Positions 1 to 6,853 of a DNA stretch of 11,155 bases are shown in pieces. The stretch covers positions 1 to 11,155 of the forward strand of contig CAJVPP010003628.1 of the NCBI GenBank assembly GCA_910592005.1, written 5' to 3'. The position numbers were made by a program, and so were the translations under genes. The DNA comes from Funneliformis mosseae. Its lineage: Eukaryota > Glomeromycota > Glomeromycetes > Glomerales > Glomeraceae. The notes below the pieces were generated by a model that was not told where the DNA came from, made no database searches, and worked only from the letters and a program-made list of their open reading frames with translations. The stretch's first letter is position 1, and every line of letters starts with the position of its first letter.

Positions 1-840
1 AGGATTAAGGTCTGGAGATTGAGAAGGCCAATCTGGAAGAATCTTAATCTTTTTCTTTATAATCCAATTTTTGACATTCCTTGCAGTGTGAACAGGAGCA
101 TTATCATCCTGAAATGCATAAGGCAATTTACGATGTTTAGAATGGATGAATGATAATAAATTTTTTCTAAAATATCAATGTAACCAAATCTATTTATTTT
201 ACCATCTACTTTTACCAATAGACCCAATCCTTTTTCTGAAAAACATCCCCATACCATAACACCTCCACCACCATGTTTAACCATTAGTATTAAATTCTCA
301 ATATTATATCGGATTCCAAACATGAATAGGACCATCATTTTGAAAAAAGGTAAATCTGGACTCATCACTCCAAATGACAGTTTTCCACTGTCTAACTGAC
401 CAATCTTGTCGTTCCATACATCATGACAATTGTTTTTCGCATTGGGCTTCAGTAAGAAGTGGTTTTGGCACAGAAACCCGTGAATTAATCCCTATTTGAT
501 GAAGGTTTTTACGAATGGTTACAGCTGAAATTTTTTTATCTTGTGAACTATTAAATTTTTGTTGAATTTCTTCAAGAGAAAGTCGATTGTTTTTTTTGAC
601 AATTTTTGAAAGGTTATAACGATCATCATTATTCATAAAACATGGTCTTCCAGTTCTTTTAGCTGTTAATCCATTGTTGAGATTTTTGTATCGAAAAATT
701 GTGTCTGTAATAGTACTTTTTGGAATTTTTAAGACACGACTAATGGCTTCATGAGTCCTTCCTCCTATTCAAAGTCCAATGACTTTTAATTCGCGATTTT
801 TTCCATACTTCGAAGGCGCAGTAAAAAAGTTAAAGATCAT
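1..840 (-). pseudogene. Tc1-type transposase pseudogene, 3' end cut by window edge
   Basis: This would encode a cut-and-paste DDE transposase. Reading from an ATG at 840, two helix-turn-helix segments are visible, one around GRTHEAISRVLKIPKSTI and one around LSLEEIQQKF followed by VTIRKNL. Next come a GRPR-like hinge reading GRPC, the first catalytic Asp in WSDESRF, the GGGGVMVWGCF block, the second Asp in QDDNAPVHT and the block WPSQSPDLNP at the edge. The final acid falls outside the window. It is dead: in-frame TGA at 769-771, in-frame TGA at 421-423 where the family has Trp, a frameshift near 308-314 after HVWNP, and another near 158-163 in an A-run. All lesions are read directly; the domain names come from knowledge of Tc1 transposases. 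Confidence 0.85.
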
Positions 841-1007
841 CACTACGCAAAATTGATCATTGTTTTTATTTTTATTGCCAAATTTGGTGTATACATCATA
901 ACAAAAAACAAATACATAAATTTTATTTGTCAGAACTGGAGCATTTATTTAAAAAAAAAATTTATATTAATTAATATATCCGATCTCGAAATAATCAAAA
1001 AGAGCTT

Positions 1008-1033
1008 GACCGGATACTTTTGATAGGGTAGTG
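1008..1033. repeat. terminal inverted repeat of the first Tc1-type element
   Basis: Read on the minus strand it starts CACTACCCTATCAAAAGTAT and continues CCGGTC, closely resembling the Tc1 terminal pattern with a CAAAAGTAT-CGG core. It abuts TA at 1034-1035. The partner repeat would be left of the window, so the inverted pair cannot be confirmed here. Confidence 0.7.
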
Positions 1034-1095
1034 TATATAGTATAAATAATTATTCAGGTCAAAATAATGACGGTTTTATTAACAGTTATATATTT

Positions 1096-1178
1096 AATCC
1101 GGATTCATTAAATTCGAATTTTCGCAATCAACCGGGTTTATTAAACCCGGTTTTCGAATCAATTATACCAAACCGGTT
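1096..1178. repeat. cluster of CCGG-centred palindromes
   Basis: Three palindromes lie within 83 bases of otherwise AT-rich DNA: AATCCGGATT at 1096-1105, an 11-bp-arm palindrome with a single-base centre at 1130-1152 (arms AACCGGGTTTA and its complement), and AACCGGTT at 1171-1178. The long one could extrude a tight hairpin. It lies about 60 bases outside the Tc1 end, so it is not part of that element as bounded here. It could be the end of an older repeat or a protein-binding cluster. Nothing else recognisable is present from 1179 to about 1880, which is very AT-rich. Confidence 0.6.
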
Positions 1179-1881
1179 CCAACCTCTAATTTGATTAATA
1201 ATTATTAATTAATTAATTTATTATTATTCAAATCAAATAATCAACAATAGAAATAGATAATACATAATAGTAGAAAAAAACAATAATAAATAAAACAATT
1301 TTATCATATACCGTCACGGCAGATCCCAAATCCTTTATTTTTCAAACAAAAAGTTTGAAATTGGGTAAATATTTGATTTTTTTTTCTATATATTAAACCA
1401 AAAGTTGATAAAGCACATTATTTTACTACGAGTTGTAAAAATCCAAATTTTTCGATATTATGATAATATTTTTGATTGTGTAAAACCGAATAAGAATTTC
1501 TCAATAGGCTTCTTTCATTTGCATTGTTTTGGAACTTTATTAAGTTAGAAATGAAGACAACGTCAATGAATAATAAAATTTCTCAATTATTCCATTTATA
1601 AAAATGAATTCATTAAGACATTAATTAAAACGTCGACGGGAATAAATCCAATTGCTTATATTTTGTTAAGTACAATATACATTCATTATACACGCGATTT
1701 TCAATGACATATTTTTGGTAAAAAAAGAATTAGAAGTCTTATATTTTAATGGATATGTTATTATTCTCAATAATGTTTAAACCAAATATTTCTTAAATAC
1801 ATTAAGTAACGAAGAATATTAGCAATTAAAATTAAGATCATTATACTAATATGCAAAATATCTTATACGAGTATCTTTGAA
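1179..1881. other. AT-rich spacer, no gene seen
   Basis: I see no open frame of useful length, RNA gene or transposon motif. There are runs of TTAATTAA-type sequence around 1190-1215. The left end of this stretch is probably the 3' flank of the minus-strand Myb/SANT-like gene. Confidence 0.5.
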
Positions 1882-2668
1882 TTAATTCTGCAATTTACTC
1901 AAGAATTTCTTTAACTTCTGACTTAAACCTATAATTAGGATTAAGCTAGATTATAAAATTTAGTTAATAAAGAGTAGAAATATACTCGATTTATTCATCA
2001 AGAAAATAATTTTACCTTGCAAGCTCGCTTAATATTTTTCCATTTGTACTCACACTGTTCGGGAAGGAAATTTTTCTTATTGAAAACCATAGTTGAGGCA
2101 CAATTCCAAAGCTCTTTTTTCATTTTACCACTACCACCACGCTTTTCTACTAGTTTTTTTAGTACTTCTTTATGTACTTTCAAAAACAAAAGTAACGATT
2201 TAATGTCTTTTTCTGTCCATTTAATTCTAGTAATTTTCTCGTTAAAAGGTTTGATATTAGCGTTTGTTCCTTCCATAATTGGAACTAAGGAGAAATGACA
2301 AATTAAATTATGTGAGTTTATATAAATATCTAATTCACAGCTTGAAAATTACCTTGAACACGATGTTGGCCACTAGGAAAGTCACTTAATGACTCAAAGG
2401 ATGACGTATTTGCATAAGAGCATATCACATTTTGGTAGTTACAATGATCTTGATAAATACCTTCCTGCGAATTAATTAAATAGTAAGGCCAATAAATAAG
2501 AGGTGACTGATCATTTGAAATAAATTGTAAAGAGTAATTTGGAATTATCATTTCCATATTTTGAGCGCTACCCCGTTGATATAAAAACAGAGATTCATTG
2601 GAAAAACTTTTATTAGATTGCGCAGCTGCCATGTTAGATGCATCCTCGTAATTTAACTTAGTTTGCAT
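1882..2668 (-). CDS. Myb/SANT-like (trihelix-type) DNA-binding protein, three-exon model
   Basis: Exon 1 is 2668-2353, intron 1 is 2352-2285 (68 nt, GTAATT...TCCTTAG), exon 2 is 2284-2016, intron 2 is 2015-1918 (GTAAAA...GTCAG), and exon 3 is 1917-1882. The first junction joins a split Val codon and keeps frame between two separately open frames, which strongly supports it. The product is about 206 residues. Residues 1-105 are polar and low in known motifs. The C-terminal half holds a three-helix Myb/SANT-like domain with its aromatic landmarks: KWTEKDIKSLLLFL, then KKELWNCAS, then PEQCEYKWKNIKRACK. That fold binds DNA, so a nuclear regulator or a domesticated transposon-type DNA binder is likely. 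The last exon is uncertain: an alternative acceptor at 1922 gives the ending SEVKEILE. The frame is also open upstream of the chosen ATG (FIGLYVRQSLKILEDLL), with possible acceptors there, so an earlier exon may exist. Confidence 0.65.
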
Positions 2669-3640
2669 GTTATAATCAAAAAGTAAATCTTCAAGTATTT
2701 TGAGTGATTGTCTGACATATAAACCTATAAAGTTATTTTTTTGGTAGAGGGAAATATTAAGATATTTATATATTTTTTAGTCAAGCCAAATACATGCAAT
2801 CATTACCTTGTGTTATTTAAATAATCATAATAGATGTAGTGTACGTGTTTATTAATCATTGTTTATTGTGATTTGCTAAATTTTTTTACGATTTCATATA
2901 AAACTTTTATATTTTTTCCGTGTTATTATCCAAAATTATATATATATTTATTTAAATTTAGATTATGCATGTGTTAATGAAACAATCGAATTAATTAATC
3001 AATGTTTGCATCTCATTTATTTTTTATTTTGCATAACATATTCATTTTATTTTTTTTTTGCAATTTACGCGTTTTATTTTCGATATATTTACTTTAAAAT
3101 AGAGGTCATACAATAATATTTTGAGCAGAATTTTCGTGTTCATAAAATTTGCTTTATTATTTATCTTTAACTTTCAATAGAAGATTTATCTGACTGAAGA
3201 TTAACACTTCACCATCATGTTGCCGATGGAAATCTATCGGGAATCTTTATCACTTTATCTATGCGGCCATAGACATTTACATGGAAAAAAATGTTAATTG
3301 AAATCGAAGCAAAACTTCGATAATTATTAGTATGGTTGCACAAAAAATTATGGATGTGTAAAATTTGCATTCGGTCAATTCGAATAGTATGTGCGACAAC
3401 GATCAAATTTACTGCATACACGGAACCTTTTTTGTTTTGTTTACCTTCCTTGTGTCTTCAATTAGGTTTGATTGTTGAACAACAAATACGATTGATTGAG
3501 CCAAATGATCGACTCGTTTCAAGACTCTATTTTTTTTTTTTTTTTGTGCGTTATCAATGATTATGTAATCATTTTACAATAAAAAAAAAAAAGAAGGAAT
3601 ACTATCAAAATTGTTTGATTATTTAGAGAATCAAAGTTTC
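2669..3640. other. AT-rich spacer upstream of the Myb/SANT-like gene
   Basis: No convincing gene is seen. The stretch nearest the gene (2669-2760) is open in the gene's frame and may contain part of a first exon. Farther out there are poly-T runs and short chance frames on both strands around 3215-3560 with no recognisable protein motif. Confidence 0.45.
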
Positions 3641-4020
3641 TATTAGATTTTAAAGTTATAACAAAATACATTAAATTACGTACGCAATTCGTTTGGTTCA
3701 AATTGTTACATGAAATATAACACTGCCTCGGAAAATTTTGATTTTTCAAGTTATAAAAATAAATTTAGAAAGTTAAAAACATACAATTATTCACATCATT
3801 CGATTGGTTCAAATTGTGATACGAAATGTAAACATTACCCTCGGAACCTCGGAAAAATTTAAAGTTATAAAAATAAATTCAGAATTTTATTACGTATGCT
3901 ATTCGATTGGTACAAATTGTGATATGAAACAGTACCCTTGGAAAATATGATTTTAAAGTTATTAAAATAAATTCAAGTCAAAATTTTGACGAAATGTAAC
4001 ACTACCCACGGAAAGTATTC
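3641..4020. repeat. degenerate tandem repeat, about 103-111 bp unit
   Basis: Three units begin at ATTCG in 3687, 3798 and 3901. Each runs through GGTTCAAATTGTGATA-like sequence, GAAATGTAACA, a CCTCGGAAAA block, then AAAGTTATAAAAATAAATTC. A partial unit (GAAATGTAACACTACCCACGG) follows at 3991, and a partial tail precedes the array near 3651. Spacing is 111 then 103 bases. Copies differ by small indels and substitutions, so the array is old. No coding frame survives across units. GGTTCAAAT resembles a tRNA B-box, but no tRNA fold surrounds it. Confidence 0.75.
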
Positions 4021-4125
4021 GGTCAGCTGAAAAAAATATTGTACTATTTAATATTTTGTTTGGTAATCTTTAGTTTTTGATGGAATTTTTTCTACCCCTT
4101 AATCGGACCATTATTATCAGACAAA

Positions 4126-4864
4126 TTAAGGAATTCCGGACTTCAGATTCTTATTTAGAAAAGAAATCGGAAATTGAGGGCGTGGATAGACGAAGATCTA
4201 ATAAAAATAAAAATAAAAATAATAAATAATAAAAATATAATAATAATAATAATAAAAATAAAATAATAAAAATAAAATAATAAAATAAAAAATAAAAAAA
4301 CAAAGATCAAAAGAAAAATAACAAAGATCAAAAGAAAAATAATAAAGATCCAAAAAAAAAATAATAAAAATAAAAATAATAAAAATAAAAAATAAAAATA
4401 AAAAATAAAATAATAAAAATAAAAAAAAAATAATAAAGAATAAAGATCAAAAGAAAAATAATAAAGATCAAAAAAAAATAATAAAAAATAAAAAAAAAAA
4501 AAATAATATAAATAAAAATAATAAAGAATATAAATAAAAAAAAAAATAAAGTATTGTAAACTAACCTTTGTATCCGATTTGTAGCTTCTGTACCTAGAGA
4601 AGAATAAAAAAGGGTGACAAACTGAGATACGGTAAGTAGTAATAATAAATTTAATTATTATTTTTGTCAAGTTTTTTAAAAAACATGCGAAACTTACCTT
4701 CCGATTTGCCTTTGTATAATTGATGCTACCCGAACATACCGACGAGTTTGGTAAATTTGATAAGAAGTTATTAAGGTATTGGAACAGTCAAGATGGGTTA
4801 AGGAGTTTGGATATGTCGGTAACTTGGTTAATTCAGTATATTCGAATCTGAGAGTTATTAACAT
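4126..4864 (-). CDS. candidate spliced gene with LRR-like stretch, unrecognised
   Basis: Model: exon 4864-4698, intron 4697-4594 (104 nt, AAG|GTAAGT to TTCTTCTCTAG), a 28-nt exon 4593-4566, intron 4565-4198 (GTTAGT to TTTATTAG, made almost wholly of the A/T minisatellite), and exon 4197-4126 ending in TAA. Phases agree at every junction, giving about 88 residues. The N-terminal part reads TELTKLPTYPNSLTHLDCSN, close to the leucine-rich-repeat pattern LxxLPxxPxSLxxLxCSNxxLT; after that come the basic stretch YQTRRYVRVASIIQRQIGR and YRSYKSDTK. The first intron has near-ideal donor and acceptor sites, the strongest point. The frame is open to 4890 upstream of the ATG and could join the fragment at 4926-5075 through a very short (40 nt) intron with matching phase. 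It could also be a relic; I do not recognise a full protein family. Confidence 0.35.
4199..4555. repeat. A/T microsatellite with embedded 21-bp GATC minisatellite
   Basis: The + strand is almost entirely A and T with A-runs, mainly AAT and AAAAT units. Inside are units of AAAGATCAAAAGAAAAATAAT spaced exactly 21 bases: GATC at 4305, 4326 and 4347, then 4445 and 4466. C is confined to these units. On the minus strand this is a long T-rich tract, and it may be an intron of the candidate gene at 4126-4864. A long minus-strand open frame across it (Phe/Tyr/Leu/Ile only) is a composition artefact. Confidence 0.85.
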
Positions 4865-4925
4865 TCGATATCTTTGAATCCTTCTGAGGTCTTTAATATG
4901 TTATTCTTTTTTAATTTCGTGATAG

Positions 4926-5075
4926 TTAACTTTCATCATCATCATAAATAATATCCGATATCTTGTATCGTAAAGGATGAAAAAGTAAATCTTCCGACCT
5001 AGAATAAAAATGTGTCATCGGGTTTATGATGTCATGAAGCTCATGACTTGTGTGGCTCAGCTCATGAATATCGCC
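4926..5075 (-). pseudogene. coding-like fragment, possible exon
   Basis: An open frame of 49 codons ends at TAA. From an ATG at 5018 it reads MTHFYSRSEDLLFHPLRYKI then SDIIYDDDES. Composition is balanced and unlike translated A/T filler. A good acceptor-like sequence (TTTTTATTCTAG) lies inside it near 5006-5017, so the true exon may begin there. The repeated CATGA words and the GTCATGA/TCATGAC inverted repeat at 5031-5047 fall inside this frame. It may be an upstream exon of the candidate gene at 4126-4864. Product unknown. Confidence 0.25.
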
Positions 5076-5154
5076 TCATAAGATAATTTAGTGATCAAAT
5101 AAATGATCGACATTATGCATATTTCAGTTTTTTTAATATTATCTCGAAAATTTA

Positions 5155-5286
5155 TTATGCTTTCCGGTCTACCAAATTAAGTGAAAATAAGGCACATTGT
5201 AAATTTACATCATATAAACCACAAATCTCAAAATTGATTGGGAGGGCGATTTCCCCCTTTTTAACTGACGCAAGCCCAATTACATT
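5155..5286 (-). pseudogene. coding-like fragment, no start codon
   Basis: A 43-codon open frame has no ATG at its head and reads IGLASVKKGEIALPINFEIC, continuing GLYDVNLQCALFSLNLVDRK. It ends at TAA and follows a TAG. The residue mix is protein-like and it is GC-richer than its surroundings. A CAG acceptor-like site lies near 5263-5265. It may be an exon or relic of the same minus-strand unit as its neighbours. No family recognised. Confidence 0.22.
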
Positions 5287-5429
5287 CTAAATTTCTTATG
5301 TTCATGTGTGTATTATACATTTAATTAAACTTCCAAAGTAAACTGATTTGATTAACTCTAAACTTAATAAATCCCCAATTATTAATTTGAAATCTGCTAA
5401 ATTACTGAAAGTCACCAATTATTTTTTAA

Positions 5430-5564
5430 TTAAAAAATATTGATGTAATCATAGCATATCTGTCCTTTTGTTATATTCTTTAGTGATAAAAACCTTCGCT
5501 GATGAAAGATTTGTTTGGAGACATTGGCCGCATCACTCGGCAAAAAAAAATCTATGGACGACAT
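5430..5564 (-). pseudogene. short coding-like ORF, 44 aa, unrecognised
   Basis: The frame runs from ATG at 5564 to TAA at 5430: MSSIDFFLPSDAANVSKQIF, HQRRFLSLKNITKGQICYDY, INIF. A pyrimidine-rich stretch (TTTTCTTTTTTATCTT) precedes the ATG on the minus strand. It has no domain I recognise. It may be a small gene, an exon or a relic. The plus strand of the same DNA is also briefly open, so strand assignment is tentative. Confidence 0.22.
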
Positions 5565-6006
5565 TAAGATAAAAAAGAAAATTCTATTAGTGTAACTTCT
5601 GTTAATCTTGTATGGTCTTCTTTTTTTTCATGTGCAGTGTCACGTTGTTATCAAGGATATTATCTCAATAAATAATCAATTCGGATCAATAAGATAGTTT
5701 ATATTCAACCATTGAGGTATTATTAATTATTTAGAAATTTGATATATTTTTATTTTTTTTTTCCTTTTTCAGTATTACATGTGGAATAATTCTCCCGCAA
5801 ACTTTTGTTTTAAATGATAAGATTAAATCCGATTCTTCGGAAGTAAGATCAATATATCTCACAAATTCGTAAAGTTAATCCATCACAGACCGAGATTGCA
5901 TTTGAAATTGAGGAATTGTGTAATATAACAATATTATAGTGTTGAGATATTGAGATGCTAACGAAAATCATGTGATTAAGTGATCACATCACAATATTCA
6001 AGTAGA

Positions 6007-6192
6007 TCAATACATAATCATTTTTTTGATAGCTTGGTAACGAATTATCTTTTGATTCAAGTTGATTTTTCTTTGCATTTGCGCGAGATTGATGAACATA
6101 CTTTCAATTAATGATTTTAGCATTGTCAATAATTCAAGTGTAGATTAATCTAATGAACCTTCATCAGGAGAATTCATAAGCATTGCTCTCAT
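6007..6192 (-). pseudogene. decayed coding fragment with one in-frame stop, helical
   Basis: Translation from ATG at 6192 gives MRAMLMNSPDEGSLD, an in-frame TAA at 6145-6147, then STLELLTMLKSLIESMFINL, AQMQRKINLNQKIIRYQAIK and KMIMY before TGA. The second part is amphipathic with regular Leu/Ile/Met spacing, as in a coiled coil or helical hairpin. Just upstream is an acceptor-like TATAG, and 43 bases farther a GTAAGT donor-like site. A single stop within an otherwise coherent 61-residue frame suggests a recently dead or spliced gene. No family recognised. Confidence 0.33.
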
Positions 6193-6440
6193 GCCTATAA
6201 TGTATTTTCCTTTAAATTTTTTTTTGACCGAACTTACAACAAAATACAAACATTTAAAAGAAAAATTAAATTACTTCATAATACTTATATTCAAATAAAT
6301 ATTCAAGTCCTGAAAGATTTTTAAAGGGTAATTATCCCTCCTTTGCATTTTTATCGTCATTCCAATCTTTGTTGATCTTTTGTTGAAATTTTCTAAAAGA
6401 ATTTGACCAATTGGTTAAACGGCCGGTCAAAAGTCAAATA

Positions 6441-6470
6441 GGTTGGTCGGTCCAAGGATATCGGCCAACC
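6441..6470. repeat. GC-rich hairpin, 9-bp arms
   Basis: GGTTGGTCG at 6441-6449 pairs with CGGCCAACC at 6462-6470 (one G-T pair) across a 12-base loop. It lies in a locally GC-rich patch (6418-6475) about 380 bases upstream of the BTB-TLDc start. A CGGCCGG word at 6420-6426 shares the same core. It could be a regulatory cluster or a transposon-end relic. Confidence 0.4.
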
Positions 6471-6701
6471 GTTGAAGAGCCTTTTTTAATAATTTAAATC
6501 TCGGTAAAAAAATAATAACTCATATGATTACTGTCACTGCAGTTATGTTGAAAATTTATAAATATAGTAAATATTAACTTAGGATCAATTAAATTTATTT
6601 TTATTGAAAGAACAAAATAAGTTTATGCCTTATTTTTTAAAGAGCGAAATTTTAAAAGCTTTAAATCCGAAAATACTTTTAAAATCGTCGACTTTAACTC
6701 C

Positions 6702-6722
6702 GGCCGAATAAAGTTTTCGGCC
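6702..6722. repeat. GGCCGAA/TTCGGCC inverted repeat upstream of BTB-TLDc gene
   Basis: Perfect 7-bp arms GGCCGAA (6702-6708) and TTCGGCC (6716-6722) are separated by 7 bases, about 130 bases before the start codon. The CGGCC core recurs at 6420-6424 and 6462-6466. Position and recurrence are compatible with a dimeric transcription-factor site; function is inference only. Confidence 0.35.
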
Positions 6723-6787
6723 AGAATTAATATTTAGCTCTGCCAAATTTATATTAACCTGTTTGAAGGCTGATTTTTTCCCTAGGC

Positions 6788-6794
6788 TATAAAT
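6788..6794 (+). promoter_or_regulatory. possible TATA box for BTB-TLDc gene
   Basis: TATAAAT lies 60 bases upstream of the favoured start codon at 6854 and 24 bases before the earlier ATG at 6818. If it is the core promoter, transcription would begin near 6818, leaving the earlier ATG at or before the mRNA 5' end and favouring the later start. In such AT-rich DNA a TATAAA match is weak evidence. Confidence 0.3.
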
Positions 6795-6853
6795 TTCTCG
6801 GATCGTCAAAATTTCTCATGCTATATTATTACAATTCTATTCTTTTACATACG

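Larger units (their letters stand above)
1..1033 (-). mobile_element. Tc1/mariner-type DNA transposon, right-hand part, degenerate
   Basis: The element carries a broken Tc1-type transposase on the minus strand and a terminal inverted repeat at 1008-1033, next to a TA dinucleotide (1034-1035), the usual Tc1/mariner target. Its left end lies outside the window: the transposase is cut just before the last catalytic acid, at the S-P-D-L-N-P motif. The 168 bases between the transposase start and the repeat are A/T-rich and have no other gene. It is clearly a different family from the Tc1-type copy at 9520-10620: the proteins differ and the conserved DDN motif differs. Confidence 0.85.

Noticed and set aside
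2017..2298. 93-codon plus-strand open frame
   Set aside because: It is the antisense shadow of exon 2 of the Myb/SANT-like gene.
3215..3749. Three short frames (62-74 codons) on both strands
   Set aside because: They overlap or include poly-T and tandem-repeat sequence, lack motifs and show no supporting splice sites.
3687..3920. tRNA B-box-like GGTTCAAAT in the tandem units
   Set aside because: No A box at the right distance and no cloverleaf; the word belongs to the repeated unit.
4155..4670. 171-codon minus-strand open frame rich in Phe, Tyr, Leu and Ile
   Set aside because: It is the translation of the A/T microsatellite. Only its short RYRSYKSDTK part coincides with a plausible exon, which I kept in the spliced model.
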